Positions 7,152-15,159 of a stretch of DNA of 24,707 bases are shown here, piece by piece. The stretch is from RGIG1681 sp045648025 (lineage in GTDB: Bacteria > Bacillota > Clostridia > Christensenellales > UBA1242). The notes beneath the pieces were generated by a model. It worked only from the letters and a program-made list of their open reading frames with translations, was not told the DNA's origin and did not search any database. The position numbers and the translations under genes are program-made. Every line of letters starts with the position of its first letter. The stretch's first letter is position 1. The stretch is from the NCBI GenBank assembly GCA_045648025.1, contig JAZRNH010000009.1, positions 1 through 24,707 of the forward strand, read 5' to 3'.

Positions 7152-9326
7152 ATGGAAAAAGAAAATTTAAGGCAAATTTTTGAAGCAATTAAAACTGACA
7201 ATGAAAAATTGTTCAGTTCTTTTATGCTGTCAAAATCTGACCTTAATATTTCATTTGGAAGGTTTCCTTTGCTTTCACTTTGTTATCTGTATAAGGCTGA
7301 AAAGATACTTTCAAAATATGAAAGGTTTATGACTCCAATTAATAAATTTGAAGTTGTTCCTGAGTATTTTGAAATTTATAAAGCATTTAAAAAACAGGCA
7401 AAAAAGTCACTTCGATTTTTTGCAGATAGCAAAGAAATTGTTTATCCAATTTTGATGCTTGGGGTTTTAGATGAAAGAAATCTTATAAAACAAAAATATA
7501 AATTTCTTTATAAAAATGAAGAAATATTGTTAAAATTTAAGAAAATATACAATTTAAACAAAAATATTGAAATAATAACCACAACGACAAATTTTGAAAT
7601 TGCTGCAAAAAAATTTACAATTAAACAAAAAATTGTGGCTGGTGTGACAGCTGTTTTGTTTTTGTGTTTGTCATTGCTTTCATTTTTGTCTGGTTCAATT
7701 GTTGATATTGTGTTTGGCAAAGGAACAGAAAGTTCACCAATTTATATTGCTAATGAATATGAATTTAAAAAGGCAATTGAAAAAGGTGACAAATATTATG
7801 TTTTGACAGATGATATCATTTTGACAGAATCTGTTTCAACGAAAAATTTCACTGGAACAATTGACGGAAAGGATAACTTGATTGTTTTGAGTGAAAATCA
7901 AACAACTGCAATGATTAAAAATTTGTCTGGAACTGTTAAAAATCTTGCAATTGATTTTGCGGTTTCAAACTTAACAATTTCTTCAAACTTTGCAATTTTT
8001 GCAGAAAATTTAACAGGAAATATTGATAATTGCGATTTTTCTGGAACCATTTCTGCGACAATTGATCCACCTGAAAAGAAATCGGAAGATGATATTATTG
8101 ATATTTTTGTGTCAGTTGTTGCGGCTGTTAGCAGTGGAACTGTTTCAAACACAAATGTTAGTTTGACTGCCACTGCCACAAATGTTGGTGATTCAAATGC
8201 ATACATTTCTGGAATTATCGGAAAGAATGATGGAACTGTGTTAAATTGTGAAACAACTGGTGGCAAGTTTGTTGCTGACACAGTTGACCTTGCTGGAATC
8301 GTTGCTGAAAACAATGGAACAATTGATTCGGCAATTAATAAAATTGAACTCGAACAAACATCTGCAAAAGAGTGGAATCCAAACTGTGCTGGTATTGCAA
8401 TGACAAATAATGGCACGGTGAAAAATTCTACCAACTATGCAAAGATATCTGCAAAATCAACTCTTGAAACACTTGCAGAGGGTGAGGTACATACTCTTGC
8501 GGCAGGGATTTCTTGTCAAAACAATAAAACTGTTGAAAACTGCAACAATAGTGGACTTGTTTCTGCAGAGGGAGATATTGCGGTTGGTCTTGCAGCAGGA
8601 ATTGTTTGTGAGAATTTGTATGATGTAAAAAATTCAAAAAACACAGCAAATATTTTTTCTGGCAGCAATGATACTGTTTCAATTGCAGGTGGCATTGCTT
8701 GTAGAAACTTGATTCCTCTTGATGATAATCAAGTTGCACAATATTATCCTGTTGTTGAAAGTTGTTTCGCTGAGTGTGATTTAAAATCGGTTAGTGAAAC
8801 AGGAATCGTTTATGCAGGTGGTATTATTGGCTGGAACAATAGTGAAGTTGAAAAATGCGGTTTTGAAGGTAAGATAGAAACTGCTTCAAACTGCGAAGAT
8901 AAAATTGCAATTTATGCAGGTGGTGTTGCTGGGCTTAATAATGAGTGCAGACTTGTTGATAACTATGCGGTTGTTGAGTTTGTTAATAAAACAGCATTTA
9001 ACAAAGAAAATATGAAACTTTATGGTGCAATTGCTGGTTATGTTGGTTCTGCAAAAACTTATTATGACTATGGAACAGGTCAAACAGAAATGCAAATTGG
9101 AAACGGATATAGATATATTGCCACAAACAGATATGTTGCAAATGAAACTATTGATTATGTGGCTGTTGGTCAAACTGCAACTATTGTGTTTGCTCCATCA
9201 AATCCATTTTTTCCAACATCACAAACAGGTGACTTTGAACAACTTTTGCCAGATGCAGAAGGTAAATATTATATCGAATATGAAACAAAAGAAGATATGA
9301 TGCAGGAGGTGACTGCAAATGAGTAA
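7152..9326 (+). CDS. Single-pass membrane protein with external GLUG-type repeat (beta-helix-like) domain
   Basis: A 724-residue protein in three parts. Residues 1-155 are a soluble, helical N-terminal domain with a faint ankyrin-like look (AIKTDNEKLF..LNISFGRFPLLSL). Residues about 161-181 form one membrane helix (IVAGVTAVLFLCLSLLSFLS). From 190 on there is a large domain that opens like GLUG-module proteins (GTESSPIYIANEYEFKKAI..GTIDGKDNLI). It then carries eight repeat signatures of the form [AGS]G[IV]xxxN: 353, 381, 413, 451, 482, 513, 556 and 590. Each is followed by a loop with paired small and cysteine residues. There is no N-terminal signal peptide, so topology should be N-terminus inside and repeats outside. 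The ATG has an AAAGGA site. It overlaps the next gene by eight bases. Adhesion or surface sensing is plausible but unproven. Confidence 0.85.
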   Translation: MEKENLRQIFEAIKTDNEKLFSSFMLSKSDLNISFGRFPLLSLCYLYKAEKILSKYERFMTPINKFEVVPEYFEIYKAFKKQAKKSLRFFADSKEIVYPILMLGVLDERNLIKQKYKFLYKNEEILLKFKKIYNLNKNIEIITTTTNFEIAAKKFTIKQKIVAGVTAVLFLCLSLLSFLSGSIVDIVFGKGTESSPIYIANEYEFKKAIEKGDKYYVLTDDIILTESVSTKNFTGTIDGKDNLIVLSENQTTAMIKNLSGTVKNLAIDFAVSNLTISSNFAIFAENLTGNIDNCDFSGTISATIDPPEKKSEDDIIDIFVSVVAAVSSGTVSNTNVSLTATATNVGDSNAYISGIIGKNDGTVLNCETTGGKFVADTVDLAGIVAENNGTIDSAINKIELEQTSAKEWNPNCAGIAMTNNGTVKNSTNYAKISAKSTLETLAEGEVHTLAAGISCQNNKTVENCNNSGLVSAEGDIAVGLAAGIVCENLYDVKNSKNTANIFSGSNDTVSIAGGIACRNLIPLDDNQVAQYYPVVESCFAECDLKSVSETGIVYAGGIIGWNNSEVEKCGFEGKIETASNCEDKIAIYAGGVAGLNNECRLVDNYAVVEFVNKTAFNKENMKLYGAIAGYVGSAKTYYDYGTGQTEMQIGNGYRYIATNRYVANETIDYVAVGQTATIVFAPSNPFFPTSQTGDFEQLLPDAEGKYYIEYETKEDMMQEVTANE

Positions 9327-9588
9327 ACTTGTTTATAAATTTAAAAACAATAAATTATTTTTTGCCGTTGCAATTTCTGTGTGTTTGGTTGTTTTGTTTG
9401 ATTTGTTTGTTGTTGTGTTTGACATTATTCAATTTGTAAAACTTTCTGAATCGGCAGTTAACAGATTTTCTGGTTTTGAAACAATTAATGTTTTGGCGGG
9501 TGTGCTTAATGCCGCAATGATTGTTTTTATTGTCTTTTATGTAATTTTTTCACGAAGAAAAATTTCGGTTAAAATAAGCGGAAAATAA
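9319..9588 (+). CDS. Small two-helix membrane protein, unknown
   Basis: An 89-residue protein with two hydrophobic helices, at about 13-40 and 56-78, and a basic C-terminus (SRRKISVKISGK). The start has the strongest ribosome site in the operon, AGGAGGTGA at 9304-9312, inside the end of the preceding gene, and the two frames overlap by eight bases. Tight coupling to the repeat-domain membrane protein suggests that it is a membrane partner or subunit of that protein. No family recognised. It is the last gene before the terminator at 9610-9643. Confidence 0.8.
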   Translation: MSKLVYKFKNNKLFFAVAISVCLVVLFDLFVVVFDIIQFVKLSESAVNRFSGFETINVLAGVLNAAMIVFIVFYVIFSRRKISVKISGK

Positions 9589-9609
9589 TGATAAAAAATT
9601 GATATTTTG

Positions 9610-9643
9610 CTGGGTGTTTGTTTGACGAACACCTAGTTTTTTT
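9610..9643 (+). terminator. Rho-independent terminator of the five-gene unit
   Basis: CTGGGTGTTTG (9610-9620) pairs with CGAACACCTAG (9626-9636) through eleven pairs, two of them G-U, around the loop TTTGA. Seven T residues follow. The loop and right arm contain the -35 box of the next promoter. Confidence 0.88.
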
Positions 9644-9650
9644 ATATAAT
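9622..9650 (+). promoter_or_regulatory. Promoter of the HAD phosphatase gene, embedded in the terminator
   Basis: TTGACG (9622-9627) and TATAAT (9645-9650) are separated by 17 bases. The -35 box lies in the loop and right arm of the upstream terminator, so the two elements share DNA. Confidence 0.75.
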
Positions 9651-9668
9651 AAACTTGTAGGAGATATT

Positions 9669-10250
9669 ATGGTAGGTTACGATTTTGACAAAACAATCTA
9701 TAAAGGCGACAGTTCAACAGACTTCTTCTTTTATATGGTTTTTTCTAGACCATATTTGCTTGTTTTTATTCCATACTTTTTAATTGTGTTTGCACTTTAT
9801 GGTATGAAAATTATGGGCAAAAAAAGATTTAAAGAATGTATGTTTTTCTTTGTGCCTTGGCATTCAAACATTGAAAAAATTGTAGATAAGTTTTGGGCAA
9901 GACATGCTAACAGATTAATGAAGTGGTATCCACCACAAAAGAAAGATGATGAAGATATTATTGTTTCTGCTTCGCTTTCATTTATTATTAAACCTGTGCT
10001 TGATATGCTTAACATAAAAAATTATCTTGCTACAAATTATAATGTTAAAACAGGCAAAATCTATGGCAAAAACTGTTATGGTGAAGCAAAGGTTGAAGAG
10101 TTTAAAAGGGTTTATCCAAAAGCTAAATTAGAGGCTTTTTATTCAGACTCACTTAGCGACCTTTCTATGATGAGAATTTCAGACAAAGCTTATCTTGTGA
10201 AAGGTGAAACTGTTTCAGAAATTGATGTCAAAGATTATAATGCCGAATAA
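9669..10250 (+). CDS. HAD-superfamily phosphatase (HAD-IB type)
   Basis: A 193-residue phosphohydrolase-like protein. HAD motif I is YDFDKTIY, with the nucleophile D5 and acid D7. Motif II is the serine in IIVSASLSF. Motif III and IV are served by a lysine in the GEAKVEEFK region and by AFYSDSLSDLSMM. The insert after motif I is hydrophobic (PYLLVFIPYFLIVFALYG), which is typical of the subfamily that includes phosphoserine-phosphatase-like and lipid-linked phosphatases and may put it at the membrane. The ATG at 9669 is chosen because TAGGAGAT lies just upstream. A longer reading from 9618 would begin within the terminator and is rejected. The substrate is unknown. Rubrerythrin follows after 47 bases. 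Confidence 0.85.
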   Translation: MVGYDFDKTIYKGDSSTDFFFYMVFSRPYLLVFIPYFLIVFALYGMKIMGKKRFKECMFFFVPWHSNIEKIVDKFWARHANRLMKWYPPQKKDDEDIIVSASLSFIIKPVLDMLNIKNYLATNYNVKTGKIYGKNCYGEAKVEEFKRVYPKAKLEAFYSDSLSDLSMMRISDKAYLVKGETVSEIDVKDYNAE

Positions 10251-10297
10251 ACTAATGGAAATAAGCATAGATTGCTTAAAATAAAAGGAGAACAATT

Positions 10298-10843
10298 ATG
10301 AAAGAATTAAAGGGAACAAGAACTGAACAAAATTTACACACTGCATTTGCTGGTGAATCACAAGCTAGAAACAAATATACTTATTTTGCTAGTAAGGCTA
10401 AAAAAGAAGGCTATGAACAAATTGCAGCTCTTTTTATGGAAACAGCTGAAAATGAAAAAGAACATGCAAAAATGTGGTTTAAATATTTAGAAGGTGGCGA
10501 AATCAAATCTACCGCTGAAAACCTTAAAGCAGCTGCAGAAGGCGAAAACTATGAATGGACTGATATGTATGCAGAATTCGCAAAAGTTGCTGAAGAAGAA
10601 GGCTTTTTAGAAATCGCTGCAAAGTTTAAAATGGTTGGCGAAGTTGAAAAACATCATGAAGAAAGATATTTGAAACTTTTAGAAAATGTTGAAACAAACA
10701 AAGTTTTCACAAAAGACACTGGTATTCATGTTTGGAAATGTAGAAACTGTGGACATATTCACATTGGTGAAAAAGCTCCAGAAATTTGTCCAACTTGTGC
10801 ACATCCAAAAGCATACTTTGAACTTGAAGCAAAGAATTATTAA
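10298..10843 (+). CDS. rbr: Rubrerythrin
   Basis: A 181-residue protein with the two rubrerythrin domains. The ferritin-like four-helix part carries the diiron ligand pattern: E20, the E53-x-x-H56 pair, E93 in YAEFAKVAEEEGF and the E117-x-x-H120 pair. The rubredoxin-like C-terminus binds one iron through C148-x-x-C151 and C164-x-x-C167. In anaerobes the enzyme reduces hydrogen peroxide using electrons from rubredoxin or NADH-linked donors. The start has a strong AAAAGGAGAA site. The gene sits 47 bases after the HAD phosphatase with no convincing promoter between, so it may be read through or driven by a weak signal within the end of that gene. Strong terminator follows. It supports an anaerobic lifestyle. 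Confidence 0.95.
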   Translation: MKELKGTRTEQNLHTAFAGESQARNKYTYFASKAKKEGYEQIAALFMETAENEKEHAKMWFKYLEGGEIKSTAENLKAAAEGENYEWTDMYAEFAKVAEEEGFLEIAAKFKMVGEVEKHHEERYLKLLENVETNKVFTKDTGIHVWKCRNCGHIHIGEKAPEICPTCAHPKAYFELEAKNY

Positions 10844-10848
10844 TAAAC

Positions 10849-10880
10849 AAAAAACACTCACAAACCGTGAGTGTTTTTTT
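10849..10880. terminator. Bidirectional rho-independent terminator
   Basis: AAACACTCAC and GTGAGTGTTT form a perfect stem around a five-base loop, with an A-tract on the left and a T-tract on the right. It serves rubrerythrin on the plus strand and the convergent minus-strand gene ending at 10908. Confidence 0.88.
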
Positions 10881-10907
10881 GTGTTTAAATAATATTTAAA
10901 ATATTTT

Positions 10908-11933
10908 TTATGAAAAAGAATTTGATTCAGTGTCGTCATTTTTCTTTTGATTTTCTGATTCGGTTGATTGCTTTTTAAAGAGAGATTGTCTTTTAAAAAC
11001 TTTAAATCTTTTTTTTGTTTTTGTGTCAGAAGAAGTGTCAGTTTGCGAGTTTTGTTTGTCTTGAACATCGTTTTCAAGTTCGACATCACTTTCTTCTTGC
11101 ACTGTTTTGAGTTGTCTTTTTATAGCAAATGGATTTTCTGTAATCACTTTTTTGTCTAAATAAAATTTTAACATTGGGTCAAAACCATATTTATATCCAG
11201 GCATTTTTGGAAGTTTTGCTGCAGTGACTATATGTTTTAACCAATCAAATTGATTTTCAGGAAGTGAATATAATGTGGTTAACAAGTGATATACTTTTGG
11301 ATGTTGTATGTTGATTGTTACAAGTCGTTGTTCTTCTTTTGCAATTTCCAAAATTTCAAAAATATCAGCATATGTTAAATAGTTTGAATTTATATTTGCA
11401 GCATCTTCTGGTGTTTCATAAAATCTTATGTTTTTATTAACGGTTAAAATATAAAAATCAAGCACTTGGTCAGCCATTTGTGTTAGGCTTTGACCTGTTA
11501 AATAATCAACAGGTTTTTTTTCTCGTGAGTCATTTGGTTTGTTAAAAAATTGAAGATATTTTTCTTTTGTGTAACCTGTGAGTGCAACAAACCACTCATC
11601 TTCACTTTGAAATAAAGAATATAATTCACAAGGATCTTGGTATGATTTATAATGAACATCATTTGCAAGAGCATGAATACAAATATTGATGCCTTTTTCT
11701 TTTGCATCTCTTAGATGTGAAATAATATATCCAATGGTTAATGGGTGTCCGCTATGATATGTATCTGTAAAGATTTTTTTGTCAGATCCGTCTGGTTTAA
11801 CAATGGTTTCTTCAGCTCTTTTATATTGTTTGTCTGTTGTAAAATATCTTAAATGCAAAGCACCTTTTTTTGTTGGAGTGTTGTCTGTATATTTTTTTGC
11901 ATATTTTAAATATAATGGATTATGAACTTCCAT
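10908..11933 (-). CDS. Unknown protein with repeated LR-x-AK / QSE-x-EW domain and disordered tail
   Basis: A 341-residue protein of no family that I recognise. It has a globular part (about 1-260) and a charged, low-complexity tail (about 264-341) that includes the basic patch KRFKVFKRQSLFKK. Residues 60-131 contain HLRDAK (73-78) and QSEDEW (109-114) and can be aligned with the N-terminus of the gene upstream, where LLREAK and QSEEEW occur with similar spacing. A looser copy may lie at about 185-215 (ADIFEILEIAKEEQRLVTINI). The start ATG follows AAGG at about ten bases, a weak ribosome site, 25 bases after the stop of the upstream gene, so the two form a pair. No membrane segment, signal or catalytic motif is visible. 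Confidence 0.8.
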   Translation of the reverse strand: MEVHNPLYLKYAKKYTDNTPTKKGALHLRYFTTDKQYKRAEETIVKPDGSDKKIFTDTYHSGHPLTIGYIISHLRDAKEKGINICIHALANDVHYKSYQDPCELYSLFQSEDEWFVALTGYTKEKYLQFFNKPNDSREKKPVDYLTGQSLTQMADQVLDFYILTVNKNIRFYETPEDAANINSNYLTYADIFEILEIAKEEQRLVTINIQHPKVYHLLTTLYSLPENQFDWLKHIVTAAKLPKMPGYKYGFDPMLKFYLDKKVITENPFAIKRQLKTVQEESDVELENDVQDKQNSQTDTSSDTKTKKRFKVFKRQSLFKKQSTESENQKKNDDTESNSFS

Positions 11934-11958
11934 AATGATGAACCTTTATATATTTTTA

Positions 11959-13380
11959 TTATTGATTTTGTGTTTTTTGAAGTTGTGTTTCAAAGAGAGC
12001 ATTTTCAGCGGCGATTTGATCGCATTCTTCTTTACGAACTTCATATATAAAATCGTAGTGTTGTTTTACAAACTCAGGACCGTTTTTTGAGAATAAGAGA
12101 ATATTTATAATGGATGCTGTGTTTAATGGTCCGTCAATTTGATTAATACTTGATACAACTTTTTTATCAAGACGGTTTGAATTTTCGTTTACCATTGGAA
12201 TATATTCAGCTAAGGCTGGAATTATAGGATCAAGATGAACGAGAGGCATACCCCATTCATGAACTATGATTGAGCAATTTACAAACTTTTTCCATAATTG
12301 GAATCTTTGTGGATGAATGTGTGGTCTCATGCCGTCGATGTATTTTGTTTTGATTTCGGCAAGAATTTTTTCTTGTTCGGCTTTTCTTGATTGATCTTTT
12401 TCATAAGATTCTTGAGTTTGATTTAAAATTTGTTTATACCATGTTGATTCATCTTCTGCCGACGATGTTTCATTTACGGTGATTGTCATTCCACTATCTT
12501 TTGCACCTTTTAATAGGTCATAGATTTCTGAAAATTCTAAGATATCTAAATTGGTTATTATGTGTGCATCGAAACCATATTTTTGTTGCTCTGTAATTTT
12601 TTCAACAATTGTTTTCTTAATGATATCTTTTGCAATTTGAACAGGAGACTTTTCAAGAACTGGATCGATTGATCTTTGAAGAAGTTCAATGTCAAATCTT
12701 TCATTTTCAGTAACAGTACTTTTAAATTTTTGAGCATTTGCTTCAATAAATTTAGGATCGTATTTTTTAACTAAGTCATAACCACCTGGATAGAAAGTGA
12801 TGAGGGCGGTGTAGATTGTTTCACGATCATATTTTTTAGGTGTTGACTCGCCGTAATATAAGGCATCTTCTTCGTCTCTTTTAATGGATCTTAAAAGTTC
12901 TTTAAATGCTTTGTCAGGATTGCCAGTCTTTTGTTTACTTATTTGAAGAATAGATTCAACAACAGGTGTAATAAATGTGTAACCCGGTTTTGGTGGATTG
13001 TATCTTACTGAAATCTCTTTATCATAAGCATATTCAAATTCTGGCAAGTTTTCAATGAATTCAATAAACTGTTGTGCTCTTTGTGGGTAAATGTCATATT
13101 TACATTTATCGAATTGAAATTCAAGGAATCCTGCTTTGCTCATAAGTGCTTTTTGGCTATAATAAGTTCTATAAAAAAAATGTTCAGTTAAGTCGTTTAT
13201 TGATTGTAATTTAAGTAAACTTAACCATTCTTCTTCTGATTGATTTGAATTAAGAACTACTGTTGAATCAAAAAGTTTAACTTTAAGCTTTAATTGTTTG
13301 TTAGCTTTTTTTGCTTCTCTTAATAAATAGATTACTTCAAGCATATTATCTTTATAAAAATTATATGTATGATTGCCCAT
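11959..13380 (-). CDS. Unknown protein, paralogous domain partner of the downstream gene
   Basis: A 473-residue soluble protein that I do not recognise. Its N-terminus (about 10-70) carries LLREAK (19-24) and QSEEEW (47-52), matching the next gene. A further related unit appears around 275-335 (EFSEIYDLLKGAK followed by DESTWYKQIL). The shared pattern is a helix ending in LLxxAK, a beta-strand such as LKLKVKL or MTITV, and a S-x-x-x-W helix. This suggests a small alpha/beta module duplicated within and between the two proteins. The C-terminal third is helical. The ATG has an AGGAG site about six bases upstream and a good promoter at 13416-13444. The two-gene unit ends at the terminator at 10849-10880. 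Function is unknown. Confidence 0.82.
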   Translation of the reverse strand: MGNHTYNFYKDNMLEVIYLLREAKKANKQLKLKVKLFDSTVVLNSNQSEEEWLSLLKLQSINDLTEHFFYRTYYSQKALMSKAGFLEFQFDKCKYDIYPQRAQQFIEFIENLPEFEYAYDKEISVRYNPPKPGYTFITPVVESILQISKQKTGNPDKAFKELLRSIKRDEEDALYYGESTPKKYDRETIYTALITFYPGGYDLVKKYDPKFIEANAQKFKSTVTENERFDIELLQRSIDPVLEKSPVQIAKDIIKKTIVEKITEQQKYGFDAHIITNLDILEFSEIYDLLKGAKDSGMTITVNETSSAEDESTWYKQILNQTQESYEKDQSRKAEQEKILAEIKTKYIDGMRPHIHPQRFQLWKKFVNCSIIVHEWGMPLVHLDPIIPALAEYIPMVNENSNRLDKKVVSSINQIDGPLNTASIINILLFSKNGPEFVKQHYDFIYEVRKEECDQIAAENALFETQLQKTQNQ

Positions 13381-13415
13381 AAAAAACTCCTTTTTAAGGT
13401 TGTATTATTAAATTT

Positions 13416-13444
13416 ATAGTAAATAAAAAAATATTTCCAGTCAA
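13416..13444 (-). promoter_or_regulatory. Predicted promoter of the two-gene unknown unit
   Basis: On the minus strand TTGACT (13439-13444) is followed after 17 bases by TACTAT (13416-13421), which runs on into TATAAA three bases later. The -35 box touches the T-tract of the tmk terminator. Confidence 0.65.
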
Positions 13445-13476
13445 CAAAAAAAAGATGGAAACCATCTTTTTTGTTG
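13442..13476 (-). terminator. Rho-independent terminator of tmk
   Basis: CAACAAAAAA..GATGG and CCATCTTTTTTGTTG form a stem with the loop AAA. Read on the minus strand, the right arm and tail are rich in T, as required to end the tmk transcript. Confidence 0.85.
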
Positions 13477-13485
13477 CATTTAGCA

Positions 13486-14181
13486 TTATTTTTCAATATT
13501 TTGCGACTTTAAGAACTCTGTTGCGACAGCCATAATTTCTTCGTGAATTGCTTCAATTGTTTTTAAGTTGCCGTCATCATCGCAGCAGTGAACAAGTGTC
13601 CAGCCAAGTTCTTTTGCAAGGCTGATTCCGTTGTTGTATGATTTGGTCATATAAGAAGTGTCTTCTTCGTGAATATCTTTTGTGTCACCAGTTTTATATT
13701 CAGCTCTTGCTCTTGCAAGTTCCATACTCTTTTCAACAGGCATTTCAATAAAGAAAACAAGGTCTGGTTTTGGAAGTCCAAGAGTGTTATATTCAAGTTC
13801 TTCTTCCCATTTAATAAATTCAAGTTTCTTTTCCATTTCATCAATTTTTGAGCATTGATGAATAAAGTTTGATTGAACATATCTATCAAATAAAATGATT
13901 TCACCATTGTTATAATGGCTTTCAAGGTCTTTTTTATAAGTGCACATTCTGTCAACCGCATAAAGCACAGATGCTTGATATGCATCAAGTGAATTTGCAG
14001 AACTTCCAAACTCTCCAGCAAGATACATTTTTACTGGGGCAGAAGAGTTGCTTTCATAGTTTGGAAAGCTTTGGTCAACCACAGAGTATCCAGCAGCCTT
14101 TAAATCATTTAATAATAATTGTTGTTGTGTGTGTTTTCCAGCACCGTCAGTGCCTTCAATTGAAATAATAATTCCTTTCAT
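13486..14181 (-). CDS. tmk: Thymidylate kinase
   Basis: A 231-residue P-loop kinase that phosphorylates dTMP to dTDP, the step needed for DNA precursor supply. The P-loop is GTDGAGKHT (10-18), followed by FPNY, the DRY motif (99-101, FDRYVQSN) and an arginine-rich lid near ELARARAEYKTGD, all in family order. Histidine in place of the usual serine or threonine after the P-loop lysine is unusual; the final threonine is kept. Length is slightly above the common 205-215 residues. The ATG has an AGGAGAA site. The gene lies 95 bases downstream of the polysaccharide deacetylase on the same strand, with no clear promoter seen between them, and ends in its own terminator. Confidence 0.92.
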   Translation of the reverse strand: MKGIIISIEGTDGAGKHTQQQLLLNDLKAAGYSVVDQSFPNYESNSSAPVKMYLAGEFGSSANSLDAYQASVLYAVDRMCTYKKDLESHYNNGEIILFDRYVQSNFIHQCSKIDEMEKKLEFIKWEEELEYNTLGLPKPDLVFFIEMPVEKSMELARARAEYKTGDTKDIHEEDTSYMTKSYNNGISLAKELGWTLVHCCDDDGNLKTIEAIHEEIMAVATEFLKSQNIEK

Positions 14182-14276
14182 AAAAATTTTCTCCTAAAAC
14201 AAGTTTATCAAATTATGAAAGGAATGTGAAACTAATAATCAATTATTTTTAAATTTGTTTGTTTTTGACAAATTGT

Positions 14277-15083
14277 TTAACCATTTGCTTTTATGTCTTC
14301 AACAATTTCTGATAGTGGAACAATTTTAACACCCATATCTTCGATGGTTTTTATGCTATCTAAAATGGCGGTGGCGGTGTTTGTTCCGCCCTCTGCTCCA
14401 ACATGGCCAATGGCAATTGCATAGCCGTTTTCTTTGGCAAGGTTGGCGGTTTCAATTAGTCGGTTTTTAACACCTTGATAAGACCGATTTTTGTCTGCTT
14501 CTAAAAAAACATCTCTTTTTAAATATATTGAACCCGTGTTTTTTGCAGCAGTTTCTGGCGAATTTGTTTCAATTGTTCTGCTGTCTAAAAAGTATAAGTT
14601 GTTATTTTTTGCAAATTGATAAATTGCGGTCATTAGTGTTTGGTTTCTGCTCACACCAGAGCCAATATGAAAATTAAAACCTTTCACAGCCGGAAATTCT
14701 TTTAAACAGCTTTCAAGTTTTTGAACAGCGGTTTCTGGTGTGTCGTGGTTTTTGATATAAACTGGGCCATACCAGTCTTCAGGTAGATTTACATGAGATT
14801 GCATTGGCATATGCAAAATAATTTCGTGTCCCAAAGCAGAAAACTGATTTATGTTTTGAATTGTGTTGTCAACATTTGGAAGCACGGCACAGGTGAGTTT
14901 TGCAGGGCTGGTTGAAAGCAATTCAACTCCGCTTTGGTCATAACTGCCAAAGTCGTCAATAACAATTGCCATTTTTGGTGTGCTGCAATTTGCTTTTGCG
15001 GGGTTTTGTTTAAATGTTTTGGGATATAACATTATGCTTGATAAGACTAACAAAAAGCCAAATAAATAAATTATCTTTTTCAT
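14277..15083 (-). CDS. Divergent polysaccharide deacetylase family protein (YibQ-like)
   Basis: A 268-residue exported or membrane-anchored protein. Residues 1-21 form a signal peptide or anchor (KK then IIYLFGFLLVLSSIML). The mature part belongs to the divergent polysaccharide deacetylase group, recognised by MAIVIDDFGSY, ILHMPMQ, the FNFHIGSGVSRN segment, FLDSRT and AIAIGHVG, all in family order. Members have a metal-dependent deacetylase fold and are thought to act on cell-wall glycans, though activity is poorly documented. No ribosome binding site precedes the ATG: the 20 bases upstream are AT-rich without AGGAG. It is divergent from recD2, with about 110 bases between the starts. Confidence 0.85.
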   Translation of the reverse strand: MKKIIYLFGFLLVLSSIMLYPKTFKQNPAKANCSTPKMAIVIDDFGSYDQSGVELLSTSPAKLTCAVLPNVDNTIQNINQFSALGHEIILHMPMQSHVNLPEDWYGPVYIKNHDTPETAVQKLESCLKEFPAVKGFNFHIGSGVSRNQTLMTAIYQFAKNNNLYFLDSRTIETNSPETAAKNTGSIYLKRDVFLEADKNRSYQGVKNRLIETANLAKENGYAIAIGHVGAEGGTNTATAILDSIKTIEDMGVKIVPLSEIVEDIKANG

Positions 15084-15159
15084 ATTTTTATTGTTTGCAA
15101 AAACCGATAAAATTATTTATTTTTGATTTGAAAATTTGGATGATGAAATCACTATAAAA

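Noticed and set aside
7898..8434. Long minus-strand open frame (178 codons) inside the repeat-protein gene
   Set aside because: It is antisense to a repetitive, clearly coding region, has no ribosome site and its protein is low-complexity; a shadow of the GLUG-type repeats.
9618..9668. Earlier start for the HAD phosphatase
   Set aside because: It would start within the terminator hairpin and before the TAGGAGAT site; motif I already lies directly after the ATG at 9669.
10251..10297. PerR-type operator or dedicated promoter before rubrerythrin
   Set aside because: No palindrome like TTATAATnATTATAA and no convincing -35/-10 pair were found.
15084..15159. Promoter for the polysaccharide deacetylase
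   Set aside because: Several A/T-rich candidates, none with a good -35 at normal spacing, so none could be supported.
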